Made by a program: the position numbers and the translations under genes. A DNA stretch of 64,000 bases from Burkholderiales bacterium (lineage in GTDB: Bacteria; Pseudomonadota; Gammaproteobacteria; Burkholderiales; SG8-41): assembly GCA_036262035.1 (NCBI GenBank), contig DATAJS010000010.1, positions 1-64,000 of the forward strand, in the 5' to 3' direction. The notes under the pieces were generated by a model. It searched no databases, was not told where the DNA came from, and saw nothing but the letters and a program-made list of their open reading frames with translations. Of the stretch, positions 18,718-27,459 are shown in pieces; the stretch's first letter is position 1, and each line of letters begins with the position of its first letter.

Positions 18718-20085
18718 ATGCTGCTCGAAAAAATTGCCGATTACGCCTTCCGCGAACAGACGTCGAAGCTGTCCGCCGACGTCATCCACCACGCCAAGCG
18801 CGCGGTGATCGATTGGTATGCGGCGCTGCTGCCCGGCAGCCGCGTCGCGCCGGCGATACTGCTCGAGCAGGCGTTCGCCGAAGACCTCGATCGCGGCCGC
18901 GCGCGGCTCGCGTCGGGCCGCCGCGCGACGCTGCGCGCCGCGGCGCTCATCAACGGCGCCGCTTCGCACTCGGTCGAGTTCGACGACATCTATCGCGACG
19001 CGGGCTATCACCCCGGCAGCCCCGTCATCTCCGCCGCGCTCGCGGCTGCGCAGGCGACCGGCGCCTCGGGCGAGAAATTCCTGCGCGGCGTGATCGTCGG
19101 CTACGAAGTCTCGACGCGCATCGGCGAAGCGGTGATGCCTTCGCACTACGCGTTCTGGCACACCACCGGCACGGTCGGCTGTTTCGGCGCCGCCGCCGCG
19201 GTGGCGACGATCCTCGGCTGCACCAAAGAGCAGTTCATGCACGCGGTCGCGACGTCCGGAACGTTCGCCGCAGGTCTCCAGCAGGCGTTCCGTTCGCAGG
19301 CGATGAGCAAGCCGCTGCACGGCGGCCACGCGGCCGATGCCGGCGCGATGGCCGCGATGGCGGCAGCCAAAGGCGTGACCGGCGCGCTCGACATCCTCGA
19401 AGGCGAAGTCGGGTTCGGAAGAGCGATGAGCAAGGAGCAGGACTGGGCGCGCGCGACGGCCGGTCTGGGCGAGAACTATCACATCACCCAGATGACGTTC
19501 AAAAACCACGGCTGCTGCGGCCACACCTTCCCGTCGATCGACGGCGCGCTGGAGCTCAAGAACCGGCACAACCTCGATTACCGCGACATCAGGAAGATCC
19601 GGCTCGCGTCGTACAAGGCGGGGCTGAACATCATCGACAACGCCACGCCCGAAGGCGAATACCAGGCGAAGTTCAGCATCCAGTACACCGTCGCGCACGC
19701 GCTGGTCCACGGCAGCGTGCGGCTCAACGCCTTCCTGCCCGACCGCATGGCCGATCGCGACGTGCGCGAGCTGATGAAGAAGTTCGAGGTCGTCGCCGAT
19801 CCGGAGCTTTCCAAGGGGTATCCGAACCAGCGCGCGGCGCAGGTCGAGATCGAGATGAACGACGGCCGCAAGCTCTCGCACTTCCAGCCCTACCGCAAGG
19901 GCGATCCCGAGCTGCCGCTCACCGACGACGAGCTCAACGACAAGTTCCTCGAGCTCGCCATCCCGGTGCTGGGCGAAGCGAAGTCGCGCGCGCTGCTCGA
20001 GCAGCTCTGGACGACCGAGAAGCTGCACGACGTGCAATACGAGATCGAAGAGAAAGCCGCGGAGATGGCGGTCGCCGGCAATTAA
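18718..20085 (+). CDS. MmgE/PrpD family protein
   Basis: Third PrpD-type protein in the window, 455 residues. Family features are NGAASHSVEFDDIY near residue 80, HYAFWHTTGTVGCFGAAAAV near 142 and KPLHGGHAADAGAMAA near 198. Reaction and substrate cannot be assigned. A GAGGAG site precedes the ATG by about 6 nt. The next gene is a Bug receptor, the same pairing as at 5163-7467 but in reverse order, which supports joint use in uptake and breakdown of a carboxylate. Confidence 0.88.
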   Translation: MLLEKIADYAFREQTSKLSADVIHHAKRAVIDWYAALLPGSRVAPAILLEQAFAEDLDRGRARLASGRRATLRAAALINGAASHSVEFDDIYRDAGYHPGSPVISAALAAAQATGASGEKFLRGVIVGYEVSTRIGEAVMPSHYAFWHTTGTVGCFGAAAAVATILGCTKEQFMHAVATSGTFAAGLQQAFRSQAMSKPLHGGHAADAGAMAAMAAAKGVTGALDILEGEVGFGRAMSKEQDWARATAGLGENYHITQMTFKNHGCCGHTFPSIDGALELKNRHNLDYRDIRKIRLASYKAGLNIIDNATPEGEYQAKFSIQYTVAHALVHGSVRLNAFLPDRMADRDVRELMKKFEVVADPELSKGYPNQRAAQVEIEMNDGRKLSHFQPYRKGDPELPLTDDELNDKFLELAIPVLGEAKSRALLEQLWTTEKLHDVQYEIEEKAAEMAVAGN

Positions 20086-20090
20086 AGCGT

Positions 20091-20214
20091 GTTGACCGCC
20101 AAGGACGCAAAGGACGCAAAGGAAGGCGAAATCAAGCGTGACTGACCTCGGGCGTGCGCGGCGATTGTTTGGTGGGTTTTCCTTGGCGTCCTTTGCGTCC
20201 TTTGCGGTTCAATT
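20091..20214. repeat. Family A inverted repeat whose right arm overlaps a Bug signal peptide
   Basis: The left arm at 20091-20126 supplies the AAGGA of the Bug ribosome site. The right arm at 20177-20214 lies inside the coding frame, where it codes for the hydrophobic core of the signal peptide. Confidence 0.9.
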
Positions 20215-21139
20215 GTTTTTTTGCTCCGCGGCGCTCGCGCAACAGTATCCAACCCGCCCCGTGCGGCTGATCGTTCCTTTCCCGCCCGGCGGCGGCAATG
20301 ACATCGTCGCGAGACTGGTCGCGACGCGGCTCGGCGAAGCGCTCGGCCAGCCGCTCGTCGTCGACAACCGCGGCGGCGCGGGCGGCACGATAGGCACCGA
20401 CCTCGCCGCCAAGGCGCCGCCCGACGGCTACACCCTGCTCGTCAACAACATCAGCCTCGCGGTCAACCAGACGCTCGTCCCGAAGCTTCCATACGACACC
20501 CTGCGCGATCTCGCGCCGGTGTCGCTCATCGGACGGCAACCCAATCTGCTCGTCGTCAGCAGCGCCGTGTCGGCGAAGAGCGTGCGCGAGCTCCTCGATC
20601 TCGCGCGCGCGAAACCGGGTGAAGTCACTTACGGCTCGGGCGGCGTCGGCACCGCCTCGCATCTCGCGACCGAGATGCTGAAGCTGATGACGAAGACCGA
20701 GATGGTGCACGTGCCTTACAAAGGCCTCGGTCCCGCGCTCACCGACCTCGTCGGCGGACGGCTGCACCTCATCGTCTCGACGATGGCGTCCGCACTGCCG
20801 CACGTGAAATCCGGCAAGCTCCGCCCGCTCGCCGTGACCACCGCGCAGCGCACGGGCTTCTTTCCCGACATCCCCACGATGAGCGAGGCCGGCGTCAAAG
20901 GCTACGAATTCAGCACGTGGTACGCGCTGCTCGTGCCCGCTCGCACGCCGAAAGCGATCGTCGACCGCCTGAACGCCGAGTCGCGCAAAGTGCTCGCGAC
21001 GCCCGCGGTCCAAGAGCAGTTCGCCGCGCAGGGTCTGGAAGCGGCCGCGTCGACGCCGCACGAGCTCGGCACGTATCTCAGGAGCGAAGTCGAGAAGTGG
21101 GGCAAGGTCGTCAAAGCTTCCGGAGCGACGAGCAAATGA
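20138..21139 (+). CDS. Bug/TctC-family substrate-binding protein with repeat-derived signal peptide
   Basis: A periplasmic carboxylate receptor of 333 residues. The mature part begins QQYPTRPVRLIVPFPPGGGND and carries HVPYKGLGPALTDLVGG, both family blocks. The start is GTG at 20138; the n-region has three arginines and the h-region FSLASFASFAV is read straight from a family A repeat arm, followed by LFFCSAALAQ with a plausible cleavage site. A TTG ten codons later is an alternative start. Either way the hydrophobic core depends on the repeat. It sits 52 nt after the PrpD gene. Confidence 0.88.
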   Translation: MTDLGRARRLFGGFSLASFASFAVQLFFCSAALAQQYPTRPVRLIVPFPPGGGNDIVARLVATRLGEALGQPLVVDNRGGAGGTIGTDLAAKAPPDGYTLLVNNISLAVNQTLVPKLPYDTLRDLAPVSLIGRQPNLLVVSSAVSAKSVRELLDLARAKPGEVTYGSGGVGTASHLATEMLKLMTKTEMVHVPYKGLGPALTDLVGGRLHLIVSTMASALPHVKSGKLRPLAVTTAQRTGFFPDIPTMSEAGVKGYEFSTWYALLVPARTPKAIVDRLNAESRKVLATPAVQEQFAAQGLEAAASTPHELGTYLRSEVEKWGKVVKASGATSK

Positions 21140-21283
21140 GCGCGCGGCTGGTGCCGATTCCGGGGCTCAGGCCCGACGTCTCGAAGGTCGGCAGGTCGAC
21201 GCGCTGCTGCTCTCGCACACGCACGCCGTTCGCGCCGTCGGCCCTCGCGTATGAAGGGCGGGTCGTACTTTGAATGACAACCG

Positions 21284-21841
21284 ATGAATAAGAAGCTCGA
21301 GATCCCGCTGTTCATGCGGCCGTTCTATTATCTGCGCCACGGCGAGACCGAGGCGAACGCGGCGGGAACGATCGCAGGGTCGCTCGACGTGGAGCTGACG
21401 ATGCTCGGCCGCGACCAGGCGCGCGCCGCGGCGCGCGCGCTCGCAAGCGAGCCGATCACCGCGATCTACGCGAGCCCGCTGCGGCGAGCGCGCGAGACCG
21501 CGCAGCCGATCGCCGAAGCGCTCGGGTTGCCGGTGACCATCGTCGAAGAGATCGCGGAGCGCAACTGGGGCGACCTGGAAGGCATGCCGCGCCACGCGCA
21601 CGCGCGCGGCGTCAAGCCGCCGGGCGCGGAGAGCACCGAAGCCTTCATGCGCCGCGTGCTCTCGGGCTTCGCGCGCATCGAAGCCGAGGTGCCGCTCATC
21701 GTCGCGCACTCGGGCGTGTTCCGCGTGCTGTGCCGAACGCTGAACATCGTCGAGACCGAAGGCCCGGTCGCCAACTGCCTGCCGCTGCGCTTCGAGCCTG
21801 TCGCGAATGGCTGGAGGCTCGAAGACGCCTGCGCCCGATAA
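21284..21841 (+). CDS. Histidine phosphatase family protein
   Basis: A phosphoglycerate-mutase-like phosphatase of 185 residues. LRHGETEAN at residues 17-25 holds the phospho-accepting His19, YASPLRRARETA the second conserved Arg region, and VAHSGVFRVLCR the second catalytic His. The substrate cannot be predicted; relatives act on sugar phosphates, phosphoprotein or alpha-ribazole phosphate. The 144-nt gap before it contains no gene I can support. It ends two nt before a family A repeat. Confidence 0.88.
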   Translation: MNKKLEIPLFMRPFYYLRHGETEANAAGTIAGSLDVELTMLGRDQARAAARALASEPITAIYASPLRRARETAQPIAEALGLPVTIVEEIAERNWGDLEGMPRHAHARGVKPPGAESTEAFMRRVLSGFARIEAEVPLIVAHSGVFRVLCRTLNIVETEGPVANCLPLRFEPVANGWRLEDACAR

Positions 21842-21842
21842 A

Positions 21843-21944
21843 GGCGTTTTAACCGCCAAGGACGCAAAGGACGCAAAGGAAGATCAAAGGCGTTTTTGTT
21901 ATTGGTTTCCTTGGCGTCCTTTGCGTCCTTTGCGGTTCAAGCTT
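21843..21944. repeat. Family A inverted repeat with minimal centre
   Basis: Two arms of about 38 nt, CCGCCAAGGACGCAAAGGAC and its complement, are separated by only about 25 nt. This makes a long hairpin right after the phosphatase gene that could also end transcription. Confidence 0.9.
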
Positions 21945-21975
21945 TTACAATTCAGGATCAACCGAGGAACTCGCC

Positions 21976-22878
21976 ATGACCACGACCCAACGCCCCACCA
22001 CCCGACTGCGCAAGCTCATCTCCGGTAACCGCTGCATCATCGCCCCCGGTGTCGCGGATGCGCTCGCCGCGCGGCTCGTCGCGCGCGAGGGCTTCGACGT
22101 GGTGTACATGACCGGCTTCGGCACGAGCATCACGCGGCTGGGCGAGCCCGACGTGGGGCTGCTCACCGCGAGCGAGATGATCGACAACGCCGCACGCATC
22201 GTCGACGCGTCCGGCCTTCCGGTCGTCGCCGACGCCGACACCGGTTACGGCAACGCGATCAACGTGCGCCGCACGATCCGCGATTACGAGCGCGCGGGTG
22301 TGGCCGGCGTGCACCTCGAAGACCAGGTGTGGCCCAAGCGCTGCGGCCATCTCGCGGGCAAGCGCGTGATCCCGACCAACGAGATGGTCGCCAAGATCCG
22401 CTCGGCGTGCGACGCGCGGAACGACAAGGATTTCGTGATCATCGCGCGCTGCGACGCGATCGCGATGGAAGGCCTCGAAGCCGCGCTGGAGCGCGGCGAG
22501 AAGTACCGCGAGGCCGGCGCCGACATGCTCTTCATCGAAGCGCCGGTCGGCCGCGAAGCGGTCGAGCAAGTCGGCAAGCACTTCAAAGGCGTGCCGCTGC
22601 TCTACAACATGGCGGCGAGCGGCAAGACGCCCGACCTTCCGAGCGACACGCTCGGCGAGTTCGGTTTCAGGCTCGCGATCTACCCGAACTGGGTGATCCT
22701 TGCGGCGATTCCCGCGATGACCGCCATGCTCAAGCACCTGAAGAAAGGCGGCGGCGTCTCCACGATGCGCGACAGCGCCGCGACCTTCAAGGAGTTCACC
22801 GAGATCGCCGGGCTGCCCGAGATCATGAAGCTCGAGGAGAAGTACGGGGTGCCCGAGGACCAGCGCGCGAGCCTCTAA
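21976..22878 (+). CDS. Isocitrate lyase/PEP mutase superfamily enzyme
   Basis: A TIM-barrel enzyme that breaks or remakes a C-C or C-P bond next to a carboxylate. The 300-residue protein has VADADTGYG with Asp86 and Asp88 for Mg binding, and WPKRCGH with Cys123 at the catalytic loop, which marks a lyase rather than PEP mutase. Possible activities are 2-methylisocitrate lyase, oxaloacetate decarboxylase or dimethylmalate lyase. PrpD genes nearby would fit a methylcitrate-like route but do not prove it. A GAGGA site precedes the ATG. Confidence 0.9.
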   Translation: MTTTQRPTTRLRKLISGNRCIIAPGVADALAARLVAREGFDVVYMTGFGTSITRLGEPDVGLLTASEMIDNAARIVDASGLPVVADADTGYGNAINVRRTIRDYERAGVAGVHLEDQVWPKRCGHLAGKRVIPTNEMVAKIRSACDARNDKDFVIIARCDAIAMEGLEAALERGEKYREAGADMLFIEAPVGREAVEQVGKHFKGVPLLYNMAASGKTPDLPSDTLGEFGFRLAIYPNWVILAAIPAMTAMLKHLKKGGGVSTMRDSAATFKEFTEIAGLPEIMKLEEKYGVPEDQRASL

Positions 22879-22884
22879 GGCGAC

Positions 22885-23670
22885 TCACGTCGCGGACGCG
22901 ATGGAGTACTGGTGCTTCGCGGTATAGCGTCCCATCGGCGTCCTGCTCTTCCCCTTGCCTTTGCCCGCGCTCACCTTGGCGTAGTACTCGTGCCAGTGCG
23001 CGGTCGCGGCCCAGATCGCCTCGGGGCATGACGCGCGCGATTCGAGCCCCGGCGTGAGGTCGTAGTTCTCGGCCGCGCAGACGACTTCGAGCATGCACGC
23101 CGAAGGCACGCCGTAGTTGTCGTTGAGCGGGTTCGTGGTGCGCGCCACACCCCACGTGTACGCGAGCCAGCGCACCACGTGCTCGAGCGCGTCGATCGTG
23201 CCGCGCGAGCGCCTGAAGGTTTCGAGCCGGGCGAGGATCTGCTCCTGCGGCACCGGCAGCGCGATGAGCGCGATGTTCGGATAGCGCTCGGCGTCGGCGA
23301 AGCTGTCGAGCGGACAGACGACGACGCCGTTCTCCATCGGCGGAAACGCGGGACTGTCCGGCTGCGCGAGCGGCACGTACGCGGCTTTCGCGTTTTTCAG
23401 CGAATCGCTCTCGAGCTCGATCAGGATCGCCTCGGACCAGTACGAAGGCAGCATGTCGGGCCGCAGCACCGACTGCGCGACGCGCGTGCGGAAGGACACC
23501 GTGTCGGTCCCGCCGAGGAGGGCGATGTAGGTGCTGGCCTTGCGCCCTCCGGTCTTCATCTCCCTGACCGCGCGCATGCCCCAGTCGAAGTTGTTCTCGC
23601 CTTTCTTTCGATCGAGGGGGCACAGGTCCGGGTTGCGTTCGGTCGCGGTGCTGCGGGCTTGTCTGACCAT
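22885..23670 (-). CDS. Hypothetical protein paired with PhoD-like phosphatase
   Basis: I do not recognise this 261-residue protein. It has no signal peptide and no membrane segment. It carries a dense run of aromatic and acidic residues in the middle (PSYWSEAILIELESD), NYGVPSACMLEVVCAAENYDLTPG later, and a Gly/Lys-rich patch near the C-terminus. Codon use matches its neighbours. It lies 13 nt after the PhoD-like gene on the same strand, so the two are probably one operon and may act together. Confidence 0.75.
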   Translation of the reverse strand: MVRQARSTATERNPDLCPLDRKKGENNFDWGMRAVREMKTGGRKASTYIALLGGTDTVSFRTRVAQSVLRPDMLPSYWSEAILIELESDSLKNAKAAYVPLAQPDSPAFPPMENGVVVCPLDSFADAERYPNIALIALPVPQEQILARLETFRRSRGTIDALEHVVRWLAYTWGVARTTNPLNDNYGVPSACMLEVVCAAENYDLTPGLESRASCPEAIWAATAHWHEYYAKVSAGKGKGKSRTPMGRYTAKHQYSIASAT

Positions 23671-23683
23671 GAATGACGCTCCG

Positions 23684-25141
23684 TCAGGTGATGCGCAGTT
23701 GATAGGTCGGCGTCGTGACCGACTTCTGCAGCGCCTTGTCGGGATGTATGCCGTAGTAGGTGACGCTGAAATCGACGCCGCCGCCCGCGCGCACGAACGA
23801 GATGATCGCGACCTGGTCGCCCTGCTGCGGGTAGATCGCTCCGGACTTCGGCGCGAACTCGAGGCTGTACTTGCGGCTGCGGCCCCACGGATCGGGGACC
23901 GGCGGCGGCGCGCTGTGACGCGGCCACGGGCTCGATCGGCCGAAGAGGCGTCCGAAGCCCGCCGCGGCTTCCTTCGCCCTGTCGAGGCCGGGGGTCCTGA
24001 TCATGCGCGACGGCGACGCGATCACTTCGTACAGCAGGGGACGCTGCGACGCGAAATCGAAGCGCCGCGCGACGCGGCCCCAGTGCACGTCGCCGGTGAT
24101 GTACACGACCGGGATGCCGTTGTCGGCGAGGTCGTCGAGCAGGCGCATGATGTCGCCGTCGAACTGATCGTAGTTGCCGAGCTCGGCGTCGACCTTGACG
24201 CGCTCCGACTCGTCGGCGGGGGTGGCGAACAGCGCCTGCCCCGATACGAGCACGCCGAACTTCGGCGTGCCCGCATCCTTCGCCGCGATCAGGTCGTCCG
24301 CCCACCGCTTCATGTCATCGAGCGTGGCGTCGGTCACCAGCTTGCCGAAACCCATGTCGCGCTCGCTGCGCATGTCGACGACGAGCACGCTCAGCGGATC
24401 GATCTCGAGCCGCTGCGTGCCGCCTGCGGGACCGGCGATCTCGTAATCCTCGTACAGCGCTTTCGCGACCGCCGTCCATTGCTTGCGGCCGTCCTCGGTC
24501 CACGTCTTGGGAAGCTGCGTCTGCGCGAAGGGATAGTTGTTCCAGAACTCGTGGTCGTCCGCGACGCACACCACCGGCGCACGCTTCAGGATCGATTCGA
24601 GCCCGGCCGCGCCGAGCTGGGAAGACGTCCAGTTGTCGAAATACTTCGCGCCGATCTTCTGCGCGGTGAGCTCGAGGTCGTCGGGAAGACGCTCGTCGAG
24701 CGGCAGATCGCCGTAGATCTGGTCGCCCAGCATCAACGTGAGGTGCGGCTTCACCTTGAGCTGCGACACGATCGTGGCGAGCAGCCCCGAGCCGTCCTCG
24801 GGCTGCGAGTAGCACGAGCAGAGCAGGACGTTGAACGCGCCGTCGAGCATCTGCGGAATCGCTTCGGGCAGCGTGGCGGTGGCAAGCTCGTAGCGCTCGC
24901 CGCCGTGCACGACGGCCACCTCGTACGGCGTGTCCGGCGTGAGCCCCGTGAGGCGCAGGATCGTGCGATAGTTGACGCGGTTGCCGTCGCGTATCTCGCT
25001 GACCGGCGCGACGACCTGCGGCTGCACCGCCGCACCGTTCAGCTCCACAGACGGCTGCGCCGGCTTCGCGTTCTGGTTGAAGAGGCCCACCCAGATCGTC
25101 AACGTATCGGGCGCACCGGCCTGCACGTAAGCGCTGAGCAT
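23684..25141 (-). CDS. PhoD-like metallophosphatase
   Basis: A phosphodiesterase or alkaline phosphatase of the PhoD type, 485 residues. Residues 1-100 form an N-terminal beta domain with a fibronectin-like LTGLTPDTPYEVAV. The metal site follows: GDQIYGD at 139-145, ADDHEFWNNY at 194-203 and GDVHWGR at 350-356. No Tat or Sec signal is seen at the chosen start, which is unusual for PhoD proteins and suggests a cytoplasmic enzyme or a special export route. Divergent from leuC. Confidence 0.88.
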   Translation of the reverse strand: MLSAYVQAGAPDTLTIWVGLFNQNAKPAQPSVELNGAAVQPQVVAPVSEIRDGNRVNYRTILRLTGLTPDTPYEVAVVHGGERYELATATLPEAIPQMLDGAFNVLLCSCYSQPEDGSGLLATIVSQLKVKPHLTLMLGDQIYGDLPLDERLPDDLELTAQKIGAKYFDNWTSSQLGAAGLESILKRAPVVCVADDHEFWNNYPFAQTQLPKTWTEDGRKQWTAVAKALYEDYEIAGPAGGTQRLEIDPLSVLVVDMRSERDMGFGKLVTDATLDDMKRWADDLIAAKDAGTPKFGVLVSGQALFATPADESERVKVDAELGNYDQFDGDIMRLLDDLADNGIPVVYITGDVHWGRVARRFDFASQRPLLYEVIASPSRMIRTPGLDRAKEAAAGFGRLFGRSSPWPRHSAPPPVPDPWGRSRKYSLEFAPKSGAIYPQQGDQVAIISFVRAGGGVDFSVTYYGIHPDKALQKSVTTPTYQLRIT

Positions 25142-25195
25142 AGTCCTCGCAAGTTAGGGCATACGCGAAGCGACGGTCAACCGGCAGCGAGGCGG

Positions 25196-25225
25196 TTGTG
25201 CGCGACGGCCCGCGGCTGCTAGCAT
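25196..25225 (+). promoter_or_regulatory. Candidate leuC promoter
   Basis: TTGTGC at 25196-25201 and TAGCAT at 25220-25225 are separated by 18 nt, about 36 nt before the leuC ATG. Both boxes match the sigma70 consensus only in part. Confidence 0.35.
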
Positions 25226-25261
25226 CGATCGCCCGCCCGGGCGCCGCAAGGACTCAGGAAG

Positions 25262-26665
25262 ATGACCACACCCCGCACGATGTTCGACAAGATCTGGGAT
25301 CAGCACGTCGTCACGCGACGCGAAGGCGAAGCGCTGCTGTACGTCGATCGCAATTACGTCCACGAAGGCTCGTTCCACGCCTTCTTCGCGCTCGCAAAGG
25401 AAGGCCGCAAGGTGAGAAAGCCGCGGCAGACCTTCGCGACCGCCGACCACTACGTGCCCACGCGCGGCCGCGAGCAGGGGCTTGCGGGCATCACCGATCC
25501 GGAGATCCGCGGCATGGTGGAGCTGCTCGAGCACAACGCCCGCGAGAACGAGATCCTGCACCTCGGTATCGACGAGCCGCGGCAAGGCATCGTGCACGTC
25601 ATCGGACCGGAGCTCGGGCTGACCCAGCCGGGGCTCACGATCACCTGCGGCGACTCGCACACGTCCACGCACGGCGCGTTCGGCGCGCTCGCGTTCGGCA
25701 TCGGCGCGTCGCAGCTGAAGCAGATCCTGGCGACGCAGTGCATCTGGCAGAAAAAGCCGAAGACGCTGCACGTGGTCGTCGACGGCGCGCTCGGGAAAGG
25801 TGTCGGCGGCAAGGACGTGATTCTCGCGGTCATCGCGAAGATCGGCACCGCGGGTGCGACCGGCCACACCATCGAGTTCGCGGGATCGGCGATTCGCTCG
25901 CTGTCCATGGAAGGGCGGCTCACCGTCTGCAATATGGCGATCGAAGCGGGCGCACGCGCCGGCATGGTCGCGCCCGACGACACGACGTACGCGTACCTCG
26001 AAGGCCGCGAGTTCGCGCCCAAAGGCGCGGACTGGGACCGCGCGCTGGCGTGGTGGCGCACGCTGCCGGGCGACGAAGGGGCCGCGTTCGATCGCGAGGT
26101 GCGCATCGACGGCGCCGCGCTGGAGCCGACGCTCACGTGGGGCACGAGCCCCGAGGAAGCGCTGCCGGTGTCCGCATCGATCCCCGCGCCGTCGGACTTC
26201 ACCGCCGCGGAGCAGCGCGCGCATGCGGAGACCGCGCTCGCCTACATGGGCCTCAAACCCGGGACCAAGCTCACCGATGTCCGGGTCGACGCCGCGTTCA
26301 TCGGCACCTGCACCAACGGCCGCATCGAAGACCTGCGCGCGGCCGCCGCGATCCTGAAAGGCCGCAAGGTCGTGGTGCCGGCGTGGGTCTCGCCGGGCTC
26401 GTCGCAGATCAAGCGCCAGGCCGAAGCCGAAGGGCTCGACCGCATCTTCACCGAGGCGGGATTCGAGTGGCGCGCGTCGGGCTGCTCGAGCTGCGCCGCG
26501 ATGAACGGCGACATCGTGCCGGCGGGCAAGCGCTGCGCGTCGACGTCGAACCGCAACTTCGAAGGCCGCCAGGGCAAAGGCGCGCGCACCCACCTCATGA
26601 GCCCCGCGATGGTCGCCGCCGCGGCGGTGACGGGCCGGATCACCGACGTACGTACCCTTCTTTAG
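25262..26665 (+). CDS. leuC: LeuC-type 3-isopropylmalate dehydratase large subunit (or paralogue)
   Basis: The large subunit of a 4Fe-4S hydro-lyase that isomerises 2- to 3-isopropylmalate in leucine synthesis. It has 467 residues, the usual length. GDSHTSTHGAFGALAFG, FIGTCTNGRIEDLRAAA and SGCSSCAAMNG supply the conserved cysteines and substrate loop, and CASTSNRNFEGRQG is typical of LeuC. Several stretches differ from housekeeping LeuC of related bacteria. leuB is not nearby, so a paralogue acting on another malate derivative cannot be excluded. Confidence 0.88.
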   Translation: MTTPRTMFDKIWDQHVVTRREGEALLYVDRNYVHEGSFHAFFALAKEGRKVRKPRQTFATADHYVPTRGREQGLAGITDPEIRGMVELLEHNARENEILHLGIDEPRQGIVHVIGPELGLTQPGLTITCGDSHTSTHGAFGALAFGIGASQLKQILATQCIWQKKPKTLHVVVDGALGKGVGGKDVILAVIAKIGTAGATGHTIEFAGSAIRSLSMEGRLTVCNMAIEAGARAGMVAPDDTTYAYLEGREFAPKGADWDRALAWWRTLPGDEGAAFDREVRIDGAALEPTLTWGTSPEEALPVSASIPAPSDFTAAEQRAHAETALAYMGLKPGTKLTDVRVDAAFIGTCTNGRIEDLRAAAAILKGRKVVVPAWVSPGSSQIKRQAEAEGLDRIFTEAGFEWRASGCSSCAAMNGDIVPAGKRCASTSNRNFEGRQGKGARTHLMSPAMVAAAAVTGRITDVRTLL

Positions 26666-26677
26666 AGCTAAAAAGCA

Positions 26678-26822
26678 ATTGACCGCCAAGGACGCAAAGG
26701 ACGCAAAGGTTTTCAGCGGTCGCGGCGCGCTTGAACACGATGCTTTGCTGCGATCGAGACCGCTCATCGTGCCTCTTTGCTTTCCTTGGCGTCCTTTGCG
26801 TCCTTTGCGGTTAAAACGCTTT
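26678..26822. repeat. Family A inverted repeat between leuC and leuD
   Basis: The arms at 26678-26710 and 26779-26822 flank about 68 nt of unique sequence. The repeat separates two genes whose products form one enzyme. Confidence 0.9.
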
Positions 26823-26838
26823 TAATGGAACTGAAGCC

Positions 26839-27453
26839 ATGCAACCCTTCACGACACTGACCGCGATAGCGGCGCCGCTCGATGTCGCCAACGTCGACAC
26901 CGACAAGATCATTCCGGCGCGCCTGCTGAGGAAGCTGCGCACGCCGCCGGACGGCTACGCGCCGTATCTCTTCCACGACGTGCGGCGCGACGCCGACGGG
27001 CGCGAGCGCGAGACTTTCGTGCTCAACCGCCCCGAGTATCAGAACGCCGGCATCCTCGTCGCCGACGTGAACTTCGGCTGCGGCTCGTCGCGCGAAGGCG
27101 CGGTCTACGCGATGCTGGATTCGGGCATCCGCTCGGTGATCGCGGCCTCGTTCGGCGACATCCACTACGCCAACGAGATCCAGAACGGCATGCTGCCGGT
27201 GATCCTGCCGGAAGAGACCTGCCGCGAGCTGCGCGAGCAGCTGCACGCGAAGCCCGGCGCCACGCTCACCATCGATCTCGCGGCGCAGACGGTCAGCGAC
27301 ACGAACGGAAAGCAGCATCGGTTCCAGATCGACGCGGTCTACAAGGAGCGGCTGCTCAAAGGCCTCGACGAAGTCGGCATGGTGCTGCAGCACCTGCCGG
27401 AGATCGAGGCGTTCGAGAAGAAGCACCACGGCGAGCACGGCTGGCTCGCGTAA
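26839..27453 (+). CDS. leuD: LeuD-type 3-isopropylmalate dehydratase small subunit (or paralogue)
   Basis: The swivelling small subunit that pairs with LeuC. It has 204 residues, with ANVDTDKIIPARLLRKL near the start and NFGCGSSREGAVYAMLD, the signature that carries the substrate-binding Ser-Arg. The ATG at 26839 gives a normal N-terminus. It lies 173 nt after leuC, across a family A repeat, and ends 6 nt from the convergent patatin gene of the TIR operon. Confidence 0.9.
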   Translation: MQPFTTLTAIAAPLDVANVDTDKIIPARLLRKLRTPPDGYAPYLFHDVRRDADGRERETFVLNRPEYQNAGILVADVNFGCGSSREGAVYAMLDSGIRSVIAASFGDIHYANEIQNGMLPVILPEETCRELREQLHAKPGATLTIDLAAQTVSDTNGKQHRFQIDAVYKERLLKGLDEVGMVLQHLPEIEAFEKKHHGEHGWLA

Positions 27454-27459
27454 TACCCG

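Noticed and set aside
21136-21273. Short frame after the Bug gene overlapping its stop, beginning MSARLVPIPGLRPD
   Set aside because: Only 45 codons, low-complexity Arg/Ser-rich tail, no domain. A shifted frame reads DALLLSHTH, but the following residues do not match a metallo-beta-lactamase.
22885-25141. PhoD-like pair as part of the TIR defence operon
   Set aside because: It is separated from the operon by the plus-strand leuC and leuD genes, so no shared transcript is possible.
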